Shown: in pieces, positions 24,353-33,098 of the stretch
Position numbering within the stretch: the first letter of the stretch is position 1
Layout: the number at the start of each line of letters is the position of its first letter
Assembly (NCBI GenBank): GCA_024178355.1
Contig: JAMZNZ010000003.1
Location: 328,527-392,526 of the forward strand
DNA length: 64,000 nt
Source of the DNA: Maricaulaceae bacterium EIL42A08
GTDB lineage: Bacteria; Pseudomonadota; Alphaproteobacteria; Caulobacterales; Maricaulaceae
Direction: 5' to 3'
Notes under the pieces: model-generated
Seen by the model: only the letters and a program-made list of their open reading frames with translations
Told to the model about the DNA's origin: nothing
Databases searched by the model: none
Program-made: the position numbers and the translations under genes

Positions 24353-27133
24353 CTAGTGCGCCTGACCCCAGGTGTCTGCGGCCTTGGCTTCAACTTCGAG
24401 TGGGACCGAGATGTCCTGAGCGGGCAGGGCGGCGCCGGACATGATCTCGGTGGCCATCTCGATCAGCTTTTCCGCCTCGCCTTCAGGGGCTTCAAATACC
24501 AGTTCGTCGTGAACCTGCAGCAGCATGCGCGCCTTCAGGTCTGATTTGGCCAGCGCCTCATCCATGCGGATCATGGCCCGGCGCATGATGTCTGAGGCGG
24601 CACCCTGGATGGGCGCATTAATCGCCTGACGCTCGGCAAACTGGCGCACCGACGGGCTCTTGTCCTTGATGCCGGGAAGGTGGATGCGCCGCCCAAAAAT
24701 GGTCTCCACGTGGCCGCGGTCTTTGGCTTCGGCCTTCATGGCGTCCATATAGGCGGCGATGCCAGGAAACTTCTTGAAATAGCTGTCGATATAGGTCTTC
24801 GCCTCATCGCGCCCGATGCCCAGATTATTGGCTAGACCAAAGGCCGAGATGCCGTAAATGATCCCGAAATTGATCGCCTTGGCGTTGCGACGGGTCATCG
24901 GATCCATGTCTTCCAGCGGTACGCCGAACATCTCTGACGCCGTCATGGCGTGGATGTCCTGGCCCTGTTTGAAGGCTTCTTTGAGCGCATCCACATCGGC
25001 AATGTGAGCGAGCAGTCGCAATTCGATCTGGGAGTAATCTGCTGCAACGATGACGTGGCCCGGTTCGGCGGTGAAGGCTTCGCGTATCTTGCGTCCTTCC
25101 TCGGTGCGGATCGGGATGTTCTGCAGGTTCGGTTCAGAGCTCGACAAGCGCCCTGTCGATGTTGCGGCCAGAGAAAAGCTGGTGTGCACACGGCCTGTAT
25201 CAGGATTGATCGCGTTTTTAAGCGCGTCTGAATAAGTCGACTTCAGCTTTGAAAACTGCCGCCAGGTGAGCAGCGCCTTGGGCAGCTCATGGCCCTCACC
25301 GGCGAGCTGGTCGAGCACACTGGCATCAGTGGACCAGGCCCCCGACTTGGTCTTCTTGCCGCCAGGCAGATCCAGCTTTCCAAACAGGATCTCGCCGATC
25401 TGTTTGGGGCTGCCCAGATTGAACTTCTCGCCAGCGGCCTCGTGGGCGGCCTCTTCAGCTTCGGCCATTTTCTGGGCAAAGTCAGACGACAGGCGTGATA
25501 GCTGCGCCACGTCCACCTTCACCCCGTGAAGCTCCATGCGCGCAAGCACATCGGGCATGGCTCGCTCCAGCGTCTCGTAGACACTGGCTTTCTTCTTCGC
25601 CACCAGGCTGGGTTTGAGGATTTCCCACAGGCGTAGAGTAACGTCCGCATCTTCAGCAGCGTATTCGGTCGCGCGAGGAAGATCGACTTCACCAAAGCTG
25701 ATCTGCTTCTTGCCGGTACCGCACACTTCCTTGAAGGAGAGAGGCGTATGGCCAAGGTGCAGCTCCGACAATTCGTCCATGCCATGGCCGTGCAGGCCCG
25801 CCTCCTGCACGTAGGAGATCAGCATGGTGTCGTCGTAAGGCTTGGGATCGATGCCATAGCGGCGGAAAACCGCGATGTCGTATTTGAAGTTTTGCCCGAC
25901 TTTGAGAACTGCCGGGTCTTCGAGCAGGCTTTTCAGGCGGCCAATGGCTGTGGCTTCATCAATCTGTTCTGGCTTGTCACCGGACAGGCCCAGATCACCA
26001 TCGCCGGACCCGTGAGCCAGCGGAATGTAGCAGGCCTTGCCGGGCGCAGTCGCAATTGAAACGCCCACCAGGCCCGCTGCCGTGGCCGACAGGGCGTCTG
26101 TTTCCACGTCGACCGCGATGACGCCCGCCTCGCGGGAGCGCTCGATCCAGGCGTCCAGCTGCTCGACCTTGGTCACACACTCATAGGCCTTGCGATCAAT
26201 CGGGGCGGTCGCGTCGCCGGTGGCATCGGCCGGGCCCGCTCCCAGCGCTTCTTCCACCCGGCGGGTGATGGTGCGAAATTCCATCGATTTCAAAAAGCCG
26301 ATCAGGCCGTCTGGATCAGGATCGGCGGTGCCGAACGCATCCATGGCCTCCACGTCCGGTACGTCGTCTTTGAGCGTAACCAGCACCTTGGAGACGCGGG
26401 CGTCTTCGGCATGGTCGGTCAGCTTTTCGCGGCGCTTTGGCTGCTTGATCTCACCGGCGCGCTCCAGCAGCGTTTCCAGATCACCATACTCGTTGATCAG
26501 CTGGGCGGCGGTCTTCACACCAATGCCGGGAACGCCGGGCACATTGTCGACGCTGTCACCCGCCAACGCCTGAACATCAATCACCTTGTCGGGCGCCACG
26601 CCAAATTTCTCGAACACCTCATCGGGGCCGATGCGCTTGGTCTTCATCGGGTCGAGCAGGCCAACCCCGTCCTGTACCAGCTGCATCAGGTCTTTGTCGG
26701 ACGAGGCAATCGTCACGCGGGCACCCGCCTCACGCGCCTGCCGGGCGTAGGTCGCGATCAGGTCATCAGCCTCATAGCCTTCCATCTCGATGCAGGGCAG
26801 CTCGAACGCGCGGGTGGCATCGCGGATGATGGAAAACTGCGGGACGAGGTCTTCCGGCGCGGGCGGTCGGTTGGCCTTGTACTGGTCGTAGATTTCGTTG
26901 CGGAAGGTGTCGGACGAGTGGTCGAAAATCACCGCCAGATGGGTCGGCTGATCTTCGCCCTTCAGGTCCTCCAGGAGCTTCCACAACATGTTGCAGAAGC
27001 CCTGCACCGCGCCCACCGGCGTCCCGTCAGAGCGGGTCAGCGGCGGCAGGGCGTGATAGGCGCGAAAGATATAGCCCGACCCATCAACCAGATAGACATG
27101 GGAGTTGGCATCAACAGGACGAGAAACGGCCAT
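24353..27133 (-). CDS. polA: DNA polymerase I
   Basis: A 926-residue three-domain enzyme for Okazaki fragment maturation and repair. The 5'-3' exonuclease domain (1-300) has YLVDGSGYIFRAYHALPP and DDLIATYA. The 3'-5' exonuclease domain (about 315-510) keeps its acidic residues (VDVETDALS, NFKYDIAVF, YAAEDADVT), so proofreading should be active. The polymerase domain has DYSQIELRLLAHI, KAINFGIIYGISAFGL and QVHDELVFE. Length and domains are complete. It directly precedes rimM with a short gap and may share its transcript. Confidence 0.98.
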   Translation of the reverse strand: MAVSRPVDANSHVYLVDGSGYIFRAYHALPPLTRSDGTPVGAVQGFCNMLWKLLEDLKGEDQPTHLAVIFDHSSDTFRNEIYDQYKANRPPAPEDLVPQFSIIRDATRAFELPCIEMEGYEADDLIATYARQAREAGARVTIASSDKDLMQLVQDGVGLLDPMKTKRIGPDEVFEKFGVAPDKVIDVQALAGDSVDNVPGVPGIGVKTAAQLINEYGDLETLLERAGEIKQPKRREKLTDHAEDARVSKVLVTLKDDVPDVEAMDAFGTADPDPDGLIGFLKSMEFRTITRRVEEALGAGPADATGDATAPIDRKAYECVTKVEQLDAWIERSREAGVIAVDVETDALSATAAGLVGVSIATAPGKACYIPLAHGSGDGDLGLSGDKPEQIDEATAIGRLKSLLEDPAVLKVGQNFKYDIAVFRRYGIDPKPYDDTMLISYVQEAGLHGHGMDELSELHLGHTPLSFKEVCGTGKKQISFGEVDLPRATEYAAEDADVTLRLWEILKPSLVAKKKASVYETLERAMPDVLARMELHGVKVDVAQLSRLSSDFAQKMAEAEEAAHEAAGEKFNLGSPKQIGEILFGKLDLPGGKKTKSGAWSTDASVLDQLAGEGHELPKALLTWRQFSKLKSTYSDALKNAINPDTGRVHTSFSLAATSTGRLSSSEPNLQNIPIRTEEGRKIREAFTAEPGHVIVAADYSQIELRLLAHIADVDALKEAFKQGQDIHAMTASEMFGVPLEDMDPMTRRNAKAINFGIIYGISAFGLANNLGIGRDEAKTYIDSYFKKFPGIAAYMDAMKAEAKDRGHVETIFGRRIHLPGIKDKSPSVRQFAERQAINAPIQGAASDIMRRAMIRMDEALAKSDLKARMLLQVHDELVFEAPEGEAEKLIEMATEIMSGAALPAQDISVPLEVEAKAADTWGQAH

Positions 27134-27475
27134 GAAAGGGCTCCGCGCGAGGGGTTCGAGGCAAGAGCCAAGAACCTAAGCGCGGTCGCGGTGAGGGGCA
27201 AATGGGCGGTGCTGTTGTCCTTGGTGCTGTTGTTGTCTGCACACCTCGATAGCTCGGCGCGGATTTTTTGGCCGATTGCCATCTCAAAGAGACATTTATA
27301 CCAGGGCCCACTCGGCAACGAACCGATGCCATTTCTACTGGATCAAAAATGGCCAGCGTACGCGTTACTATCCTTGTTGGCCGCCACTATTATGCTCAAC
27401 CCCCTGATCGCGGTCGTCTCCCAGAATGCATTCACGCTGTCGGTCCGCCGGAATATGACAATTGAGACCGCCAAC
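27134..27475. other. gap before polA, AT-richer than flanks
   Basis: This 342-base interval separates polA from a lipoprotein gene transcribed the same way. Its only content is a possible plus-strand membrane peptide (27191-27565). No terminator or clear promoter found; the section 27270-27475 is visibly less GC-rich than the surroundings. Confidence 0.45.
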
Positions 27476-27565
27476 TTAAGTGCCCGCATATTGAGCCGCC
27501 CAAGCGGCGCGTGTTGCAGGCTTGGCGGCTTCACATTCAGATTTGGTGTTCCCGTATGTCGCTAG
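27191..27565 (+). CDS. possible small membrane protein, antisense-overlapping
   Basis: A 124-codon GTG-initiated frame divergent from polA. It begins RGKWAVLLSLVLLLSAHLD, a signal-anchor-like stretch, and has a second hydrophobic segment YALLSLLAATIMLNPLIAVV at about residues 58-77, then SVRRNMTIETAN. Two well-formed hydrophobic segments with basic flanks are unusual for a chance frame. Against it: weak ribosome binding site, and its last 90 bases are antisense to the lipoprotein gene at 27476-27721. No family recognised. Read as a candidate only. Confidence 0.35.
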   Translation: MRGKWAVLLSLVLLLSAHLDSSARIFWPIAISKRHLYQGPLGNEPMPFLLDQKWPAYALLSLLAATIMLNPLIAVVSQNAFTLSVRRNMTIETANLSARILSRPSGACCRLGGFTFRFGVPVCR

Positions 27566-27721
27566 GGTCACCAGCTCACCGTTTGGTCTCTGCATCTCAG
27601 ACGTACCGTAATAACAGGCACCCGCGCCGCCTGGCAGGGCGGGCGCGACTGGCACCTGAGAGGTAGTGGCGCAGCCGTACAGAAAGCCAATAACTATGAT
27701 CAGTACAAACGCATTTCGCAT
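27476..27721 (-). CDS. small putative lipoprotein
   Basis: An 81-residue protein with a classic lipoprotein signal (NAFVLIIVIGFLYGC, Cys17). The mature part, ATTSQVPVAPALPGGAGA then CYYGTSEMQRPNGELVTLA, has two more cysteines and a C-terminal CEAAKPATRAAWAAQ helix. Function unknown. It is monocistronic, in a low-GC patch between polA and the DASS transporter. Confidence 0.7.
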   Translation of the reverse strand: MRNAFVLIIVIGFLYGCATTSQVPVAPALPGGAGACYYGTSEMQRPNGELVTLATYGNTKSECEAAKPATRAAWAAQYAGT

Positions 27722-27798
27722 AACCAGCTCCCTAAATGCCGATCAGTAGTACCAAAGGTAGTGTTATGGATCAAATAAACACCAAAGTTGTGCTATCC

Positions 27799-29331
27799 CT
27801 AACCTGGAAATGCAACACCGCTGATCAAGCTCGCCACCAGGGCGATGATCGGTGCGGCGACGACGTTGATGCGGAAGCCGGCCTTGATCATCTGGCCCAT
27901 GCTGACCGAGCCACTGGCATAAACGATGGCGTTGGGCGCGGTGGCCACCGGCAGCATGAAGGCGCAGCTGGCGGCCAAAGCCACGGGCACAATCAAGTGC
28001 GCCGGCGGTACACCGGCGGCAACCGCCACAGCGCCCAGCACCGGCAGGAAGCCAGAGACTGTGGCGACATTGCTCGTCAGCTCGGTCAGGAAGACGACGA
28101 TCAGCGCCAGGATCAACACCGTGATCGGGAGCGGCAGATTGGCGACCCATTCGAGGTGCGACCCGATCCATTCAGCCAGCCCCGTGGCCTGAATGGCGGC
28201 CGCAAGCGACAGCCCGCCACCAAACAGGATGATTACCGCCCAGGGCAGACGCTCCACGGTTTTCCAATCCATCAGCGCTTCGCCGTGGTTCTCTTTGCCC
28301 GCGGGGATCAGGAACATGGCAACGGCTCCCGCCATGGCGATTTGTGCATTGCCGAGCGCCAGGGTAATCGGCAGGTTGAGGGCTGTACTGATCCACGCCA
28401 GTAGCGGGTTCCAGCCAAAGGTGATGTCGGGCATGCCGATCAGGAAGCCCGGCAGGGTGCGGCCCATCCACAGGATCGCAACCGTGCCAAAGGCGAGCGC
28501 CACGCGAAGCTCTGCGGTGCTCATGCGCCCCAGCTTGCGTTTGGCGTCCAGCACTACTTCGCGCCCGGCCGCGCTGGGGGCGTGGCCACCAATCTTGAAA
28601 ACCCACTGGGTCAGGATCAGCCACATGGCCGGGATGATTAAAAGGGCCGCCGGGCCGCCGATCAGCATCCATTGCGGGAAGCTGACCGAGGCCCCAAAGT
28701 TGTCTTCCATAAAACCCATGGCGATCAGATTGGTTGGGGTTCCGACCGGGGTGATGATCCCGCCCACCGACGCTGAATAGGCGACCGCGAGCGCCAGCGC
28801 CGGGGCGAAAATCTTCATATCAAGACCTTCATCGCCGACCGCTTCGGCGACCTTCAGCGCGATGGGGATCATCATCAGCGTGGTGGCTGTGTTGGAGATC
28901 CACATGGACAGCACGGCGCTCGCCACCATAAAGCCCAGGATCATCAAGGCCGGGCGCGAGCCGAACGCGGCCACGACATTGAGCGCGATGCGGGCGTGGA
29001 GATTCCATCGCTCAATCGCTAGCGCGACGATGAAGCCGCCTAGCAACAGCATGACGATGGGGCTGGCATAGGGCGAGGCGGCCGCCCCCATCGATATGAT
29101 CCCGAAGAAGGGAAACAGCGCGAGCGGGATCAGCGCGGTGGCGGCAATCGGGATCGCCTCGGTCGCCCACCAGCACGCCATCAAGAGCGCCAGCGAGGCG
29201 AGCAACCAGGCTTCACGGGTAAGCCCTTCTGGCACTGGAACCAGCTGCAAGCCGATCGCGATCGCAAGGCCGGTGATCAGCCCGATTTTTTTCGATGCCG
29301 ATGGCGCGTCAGGTGCTGGCGCGTCGCTCAT
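27799..29331 (-). CDS. SLC13/DASS family sodium:anion symporter
   Basis: A 510-residue integral membrane transporter with about 11-12 hydrophobic segments. Both halves carry the family SNT sodium/anion-binding motifs: SNTATTLMMIPIA in the first half and TELTSNVATVSGFLPVL in the second. WWATEAIPIAATALIPL is another hallmark. Members import di- or tricarboxylates or sulfate with sodium; the exact substrate cannot be read. It is a single gene with no obvious regulator nearby. Confidence 0.9.
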   Translation of the reverse strand: MSDAPAPDAPSASKKIGLITGLAIAIGLQLVPVPEGLTREAWLLASLALLMACWWATEAIPIAATALIPLALFPFFGIISMGAAASPYASPIVMLLLGGFIVALAIERWNLHARIALNVVAAFGSRPALMILGFMVASAVLSMWISNTATTLMMIPIALKVAEAVGDEGLDMKIFAPALALAVAYSASVGGIITPVGTPTNLIAMGFMEDNFGASVSFPQWMLIGGPAALLIIPAMWLILTQWVFKIGGHAPSAAGREVVLDAKRKLGRMSTAELRVALAFGTVAILWMGRTLPGFLIGMPDITFGWNPLLAWISTALNLPITLALGNAQIAMAGAVAMFLIPAGKENHGEALMDWKTVERLPWAVIILFGGGLSLAAAIQATGLAEWIGSHLEWVANLPLPITVLILALIVVFLTELTSNVATVSGFLPVLGAVAVAAGVPPAHLIVPVALAASCAFMLPVATAPNAIVYASGSVSMGQMIKAGFRINVVAAPIIALVASLISGVAFPG

Positions 29332-29336
29332 GAATG

Positions 29337-29428
29337 CTCTCCCCGTTTGGCGGGGGAGTTAAGCGAGGTTTGGGATCAGGGGCAATGGAGCAGGCTAGGT
29401 TTGGTCTCTCCCCCGTAAACAGGGGAGG
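29337..29428. repeat. pair of C/G-rich hairpins
   Basis: Two similar palindromes lie 70 bases apart: CTCTCCCCG-TTTGG-CGGGGGAG (about 29337-29358) and CTCCCCCG-TAAA-CAGGGGAG (about 29408-29427). They are near copies of each other and bracket the gap between the DASS transporter start and the zinc-finger gene. They look like remnants of a small palindromic repeat. Confidence 0.55.
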
Positions 29429-29437
29429 AAACCGATC

Positions 29438-29638
29438 CTAGCTGTCCGCCGGGCCGCCTTTCAGGACAAAGCGGCGGTCGCAATAGCCGCATTCCACAAA
29501 GCCCTCATCGCTGATGTCGTAGTAGACGCGCGGATGGCCGAGCGCGCCGCCGCCGCCATCACACATCACGCGCCTGGTCTCAACGACGACGGTTTCGGGC
29601 GGCGGGAAGCTGGCGGAGGTGGGCTTGGACGAGCTCAT
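29438..29638 (-). CDS. zinc-finger domain-containing protein (NDUFS6-like)
   Basis: A 66-residue protein. The pattern [20 protein letters not shown] followed by [13 protein letters not shown] provides Cys, His and CxxC zinc ligands, as in the zf-CHCC family related to the NDUFS6 subunit of respiratory complex I. The start [10 protein letters not shown] at 29638 fits the family's short length; a longer frame to 29782 is not convincing. Divergent from the ABC ATPase gene. Confidence 0.85.
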   Translation of the reverse strand: MSSSKPTSASFPPPETVVVETRRVMCDGGGGALGHPRVYYDISDEGFVECGYCDRRFVLKGGPADS

Positions 29639-29785
29639 AGCAGAACCACATAGGCTAAGGGTGTCGGGCGCAGCCGCAACGTGGACGTTACTAGCCACCC
29701 CGTTTAGGGTCACGCCAACCTTTACGGCGCGTGAGCGGCGCGCGTCAATCGCCTGGCCAATCTGGAACAGCACGGACCTCACCGA

Positions 29786-30769
29786 ATGCCTGATACCGAT
29801 CCGAACCTGCCTGAATTCGCGCTTGAAGCCATCGGCCTGAAAAAGACCTATCCGGGCAAGGGCAACAGCCCGGCCAAGGAGGCATTAAAGGGTGTCGATC
29901 TTCAGATTCCACGCGGTTCGATCTTTGGTCTGCTGGGCCCCAATGGCGCTGGCAAGTCCACCTTCATCAATGTCTTTGCCGGGCTTGTGAAGAAGTCTGA
30001 AGGCACGGCGCGCATCTGGGGCGTGGATATCGACAAGGATCCGCGCAAGGCGCGCACCGGTATTGGCGTGGTGCCTCAGGAATTGAACATGGATGTGTTC
30101 TTCACACCCTATGAAACGCTGGAGCTGATGGCCGGTTTTTATGGGGTGCCGAAGTCTGAGCGCCGGACCGAGGAAGTGCTGGACGCGGTGGGCCTTGCCG
30201 ATAAGCGCGACGCCTATGTGCGTCAGCTGTCTGGCGGCATGAAACGCCGCCTGCTGGTGGCCAAGGCGCTGGTGCACTCGCCGCCCGTTCTGGTTCTGGA
30301 CGAGCCAACCGCCGGTGTCGACATCGAGCTGCGCCGCCAGCTCTGGGACTATGTGGTGGAGCTGAACAAGCAGGGCGTGACCATTGTACTGACCACGCAT
30401 TACCTTGAAGAAGCCCAGGAGCTCTGCGACCAGATTGCCATCGTGAACCATGGCGAGGTGGTCGCGTGCGAAGACAAGGACACGCTTCTCAAGCGCCTTG
30501 ATTCCAAGACGCTGGTCATCGATCCGGTTGAACCGCTGGATGCTGTCCCGGCTGGCTTTGAAGGCGCAGACGCAGAGCTTCGCGAGGACGGGTCCCTGGC
30601 GATCACCTACAAATATGGCAAGGCCTCAGTTGCCCAGCTGATCGAAACCTATAATGCGTCGGGGGCGCGTATCGCCGACCTGCGCACTGAAGAGGCCGAC
30701 CTTGAGGATGTCTTCCTGGCACTCACCTACGGTGCTGATGCCAGGGCCGAGGCCGACGCTGCGAGCTGA
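29786..30769 (+). CDS. ABC transporter ATP-binding protein, YadG-like
   Basis: A 327-residue ATPase. Walker [10 protein letters not shown], signature LSGGMKRR, Walker [14 protein letters not shown] and [15 protein letters not shown] are all intact. The C-terminal 90 residues form the extra domain typical of YadG/NodI-like drug or polysaccharide export ATPases. The usual ABC-2 permease (YadH type) that follows such ATPases is absent; the next gene encodes a 97-residue two-helix protein. The permease may lie elsewhere, or the operon was disrupted. Confidence 0.88.
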   Translation: MPDTDPNLPEFALEAIGLKKTYPGKGNSPAKEALKGVDLQIPRGSIFGLLGPNGAGKSTFINVFAGLVKKSEGTARIWGVDIDKDPRKARTGIGVVPQELNMDVFFTPYETLELMAGFYGVPKSERRTEEVLDAVGLADKRDAYVRQLSGGMKRRLLVAKALVHSPPVLVLDEPTAGVDIELRRQLWDYVVELNKQGVTIVLTTHYLEEAQELCDQIAIVNHGEVVACEDKDTLLKRLDSKTLVIDPVEPLDAVPAGFEGADAELREDGSLAITYKYGKASVAQLIETYNASGARIADLRTEEADLEDVFLALTYGADARAEADAAS

Positions 30770-30810
30770 TAGCCGCGGACTTGCCACATTAGCGTGCTAC
30801 AACGACGACC

Positions 30811-31104
30811 ATGACCCGGTTTTTTGTACGCCTGATGGCGCTCATCCTTGCTGTTTCCGTTTTTGCTGCCAGTGCGGCGCTGGTCGCTCAGCTTCGCCCT
30901 GAAAGTGCGGGCGGCTGGTTTGTTTTGGCGCTTGGGCTGGTTGCGGTCGTGCTTGCGCCCTTCCTCGTTTATCGCGCGGTGATGCATCAGATTGCACCTT
31001 CGCGATTGCCCAACGAGGGCGAGGGCGCTGGCCTGGCTATGGGGGCTGCGGTGGATACTGCAAGTCGCCGGGATGGCGATCCTGATGGATTTGATTTCGA
31101 CTAG
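30811..31104 (+). CDS. small two-helix membrane protein
   Basis: A 97-residue protein with two hydrophobic segments (about residues 4-26 and 34-56) and a polar, glycine-rich tail ending DPDGFDFD. It starts 41 bases after the ABC ATPase and could be co-transcribed. It is too small to serve as an ABC-2 permease. No family recognised. The stop overlaps that of the convergent receiver gene in CTAG. Confidence 0.6.
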   Translation: MTRFFVRLMALILAVSVFAASAALVAQLRPESAGGWFVLALGLVAVVLAPFLVYRAVMHQIAPSRLPNEGEGAGLAMGAAVDTASRRDGDPDGFDFD

Positions 31105-31580
31105 GCGGCGAAATTGTCGTTTGCGGCATTGGGGGCACCCCGGGCCGCAGCCATCAGGATTTCTCCCAACCCTTTTTCAAGCTGATCATATCCCGAAAGC
31201 TCTGCAGGTTTGCTGAGCTGGCAGGCGATATTGTCATGCTTGAGAGGTTCCGGACTGCTTGTGAAAACAATGACGGGCAGGCTGGCGAGCGTCTCCCGTC
31301 TTTGCATCCAGTTTAGAAGATCGCGGCCCGATCCATCAGACAACTGCAGGTCCAGGATAATACAGGCCGGGCGTTCAGCCTGCGCAAACGGGCCCGACGC
31401 GCTCAAGTAAGACTGCGCGGCTTTTATCGAGCTGACCGTGTGAAGAATGATCGAGCGCTGGAAGCGCAGCAGAGCCTGCCGGGTCAGATGCTGATCGGCT
31501 TCGTCATCCTCCACAAGGAGGACCGGAAGAGACTCAATGAACACAACGTTTTGAGTGTAGGGTGCGACGTGCTGCCGCAC
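31101..31580 (-). CDS. single-domain response regulator
   Basis: A 159-residue receiver-only protein. Conserved residues: the acidic pair in LVEDDEADQ, the phosphoacceptor Asp in IILDLQLSDGSG, Ser/Thr in VFTSSPEP and the Lys in LSKPAELSG. There is no output domain, so it probably relays phosphate or binds a partner, as in Rcp1/CheY-like proteins. GTG start; an alternative GTG 12 codons downstream would begin at FIESLPVLLVEDD. No cognate kinase is adjacent. Confidence 0.85.
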   Translation of the reverse strand: MRQHVAPYTQNVVFIESLPVLLVEDDEADQHLTRQALLRFQRSIILHTVSSIKAAQSYLSASGPFAQAERPACIILDLQLSDGSGRDLLNWMQRRETLASLPVIVFTSSPEPLKHDNIACQLSKPAELSGYDQLEKGLGEILMAAARGAPNAANDNFAA

Positions 31581-31630
31581 AACAGGTTTTCGAAGCTCTC
31601 TGGTGACGCGCCAACACGGCTATAATTAAA

Positions 31631-31648
31631 TGTTGTATATACACAACA
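31631..31648. promoter_or_regulatory. operator-like palindrome before membrane/XRE cassette
   Basis: TGTTGTATATACACAACA is palindromic except for one A/C pair. It lies just upstream of a candidate -35 (TTGACG, 31655-31660) for the cassette at 31711-33011, which encodes an XRE repressor-like protein. Autoregulation is the simple reading; not proven. Confidence 0.55.
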
Positions 31649-31710
31649 AATGTATTGACGAATGCTCCGTTTGTGCATAGACAGGAACTCGACATCATAA
31701 GGAGTTCGTC

Positions 31711-32232
31711 ATGCCGGCAGCCGCCAACCCTACGACGCCAAGCCTTTGGGCCGGGCGTATATTCACGGCCATCGTCTTTGGTCTTGCGATTCTGGCCGTA
31801 GTCGATGCCCTGAACGGTGAGCCAACCAAGCGTACCGGTTATCTGTTCATGGCGGCAGGTGTCATCTACTCGGTCGGAGCGCTGATTCTCTACATGCGCG
31901 GCGACTACATCCTTCGCCTGTTTGGCTGTGCCTGGCCTTTTCTGCTGCCAAAGCTGGATGAGATGCAGCAGGCCCATCGTCAGCGCGCTTTTTCAGCAAC
32001 TTTTGCTGTCTTCACGGGCCTGTTTTCCTTTTTCGTGGGCATCCAGATCGGCGCTGTCGCGCTCGACCTGATCAACGACGAAACTCCGACTACGCTATTG
32101 CCATCTGAACCGCTGGTGATGGTGCTGTGTCTGACCTTCGTGCTGCTCATCCTGACTCTGACCCCGCAGGCTTATCTCGCCTGGACGCTCAAGCCTCTGG
32201 ACGAGGACTTTGACGACGAGGCTGTGGCATGA
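31711..32232 (+). CDS. four-helix membrane protein, first of a twin pair
   Basis: A 173-residue membrane protein with four hydrophobic segments (about 17-33, 43-61, 92-115 and 133-157). Between helices 2 and 3 is a charged cytosolic helix, LPKLDEMQQAHRQRAFS, and the C-terminus reads YLAWTLKPLDEDFDDE. The same layout and the pattern LDE-x5-R-[QR]-[RK] recur in the protein encoded at 32478-33011. AAGGAG lies eight bases before the ATG. It overlaps the XRE gene in ATGA. No recognised family. Confidence 0.7.
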   Translation: MPAAANPTTPSLWAGRIFTAIVFGLAILAVVDALNGEPTKRTGYLFMAAGVIYSVGALILYMRGDYILRLFGCAWPFLLPKLDEMQQAHRQRAFSATFAVFTGLFSFFVGIQIGAVALDLINDETPTTLLPSEPLVMVLCLTFVLLILTLTPQAYLAWTLKPLDEDFDDEAVA

Positions 32233-32462
32233 GCGTGAAGATCTACAACCGTATCCCGCTTCTTCGCGCCGAGCGCAGCCTGTCTCGTAAGGCTCTCGCT
32301 GAAGCGGTTAGCGTGAACTACCAGACGATCGGCTATCTGGAGCGTGGTGACTACAATCCGTCGCTGGAGCTGGCGCTGAAGCTGTCTGCCTATTTCCAGG
32401 TTCCGGTCGAGCAAATCTTCTCGCTGGAGCCGTTCCCGTCCCTGTTCGGGCCGTCGTCCTAA
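32229..32462 (+). CDS. XRE-family helix-turn-helix regulator, YozG-like
   Basis: A 77-residue protein consisting of one HTH_3 domain: IPLLRAERSLSRKALAEAV, SVNYQTIGYLERGDYNPSLE, LALKLSAYFQVPVEQIF. Such minimal regulators (YozG/YgzD type) are often encoded next to small multi-helix membrane proteins whose role is unknown. Here it lies between two related membrane proteins. The TTGT palindrome upstream of the operon is its likely site. Confidence 0.9.
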   Translation: MSVKIYNRIPLLRAERSLSRKALAEAVSVNYQTIGYLERGDYNPSLELALKLSAYFQVPVEQIFSLEPFPSLFGPSS

Positions 32463-32477
32463 GCTGGAGTCAAAATC

Positions 32478-33011
32478 ATGTTCTTTTTCAGAGGCAAAAC
32501 CCATAAGAGTGCACACCGGTCCAACGTGACCATGCGTGTTGCGACGGCGGTTGCACTGGTGGGCTATCCCGCTGGCGCGATGATCCACCTCCTGTTTCCG
32601 GACGTCACTCCAGAGGCGGGGCTGACAGAAGGCGAGATTGCGGGCTTTGCGCTCATGGGCCTGTCTCTGCTGGCCTTCTGCGTGATCGCGCCATCCAATC
32701 TGCAACGTATTGTGGGCGAAGAGCGCAAGCATCTCGACGAGTTCGAGATGGACCTGCGCCGCAAGTCCTACACCTTCGGGTACTGGGTCCTGTGCTCGCT
32801 GGTCGCGCTATTTGCCATCTACATGGCCCTGGGTGCCGACTCAGATGGCGACGGCATGTTCACACTGTGGATGCCGAGCACCTATGACCACTGGAACGCG
32901 ATTTTCTGGGGCGCGATGCTTTATGCGGTCGTGCTGCCAACCACCTATCTTGCCTGGGCCGGGCCTGCGCCGCTTGACGATGAAGGTGATGTGATCACCG
33001 GCGAGGGGTAA
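32478..33011 (+). CDS. four-helix membrane protein, second of a twin pair
   Basis: A 177-residue membrane protein with four hydrophobic segments (about 20-40, 54-72, 103-120 and 141-159). The charged helix EERKHLDEFEMDLRRKSYTF sits between helices 2 and 3, and the tail YLAWAGPAPLDDEGD matches the tail of the protein encoded at 31711-32232. The two are probably ancient paralogues. The gene starts 15 bases after the XRE gene, so the three form an operon. Function unknown. Confidence 0.7.
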   Translation: MFFFRGKTHKSAHRSNVTMRVATAVALVGYPAGAMIHLLFPDVTPEAGLTEGEIAGFALMGLSLLAFCVIAPSNLQRIVGEERKHLDEFEMDLRRKSYTFGYWVLCSLVALFAIYMALGADSDGDGMFTLWMPSTYDHWNAIFWGAMLYAVVLPTTYLAWAGPAPLDDEGDVITGEG

Positions 33012-33098
33012 GGCGACGGTTTGATCTGCCATCCTTGCCGATGACGGGGCGCGAGCGACCTGCTAGCGTCTCGTCAAACCGGTGGGAGAGACAGACAA

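Noticed and set aside
26411-27190. Plus-strand frame inside polA
   Set aside because: Antisense to polA. Only its far end beyond polA (from 27191) has membrane-like content, and that part is listed as a low-confidence candidate.
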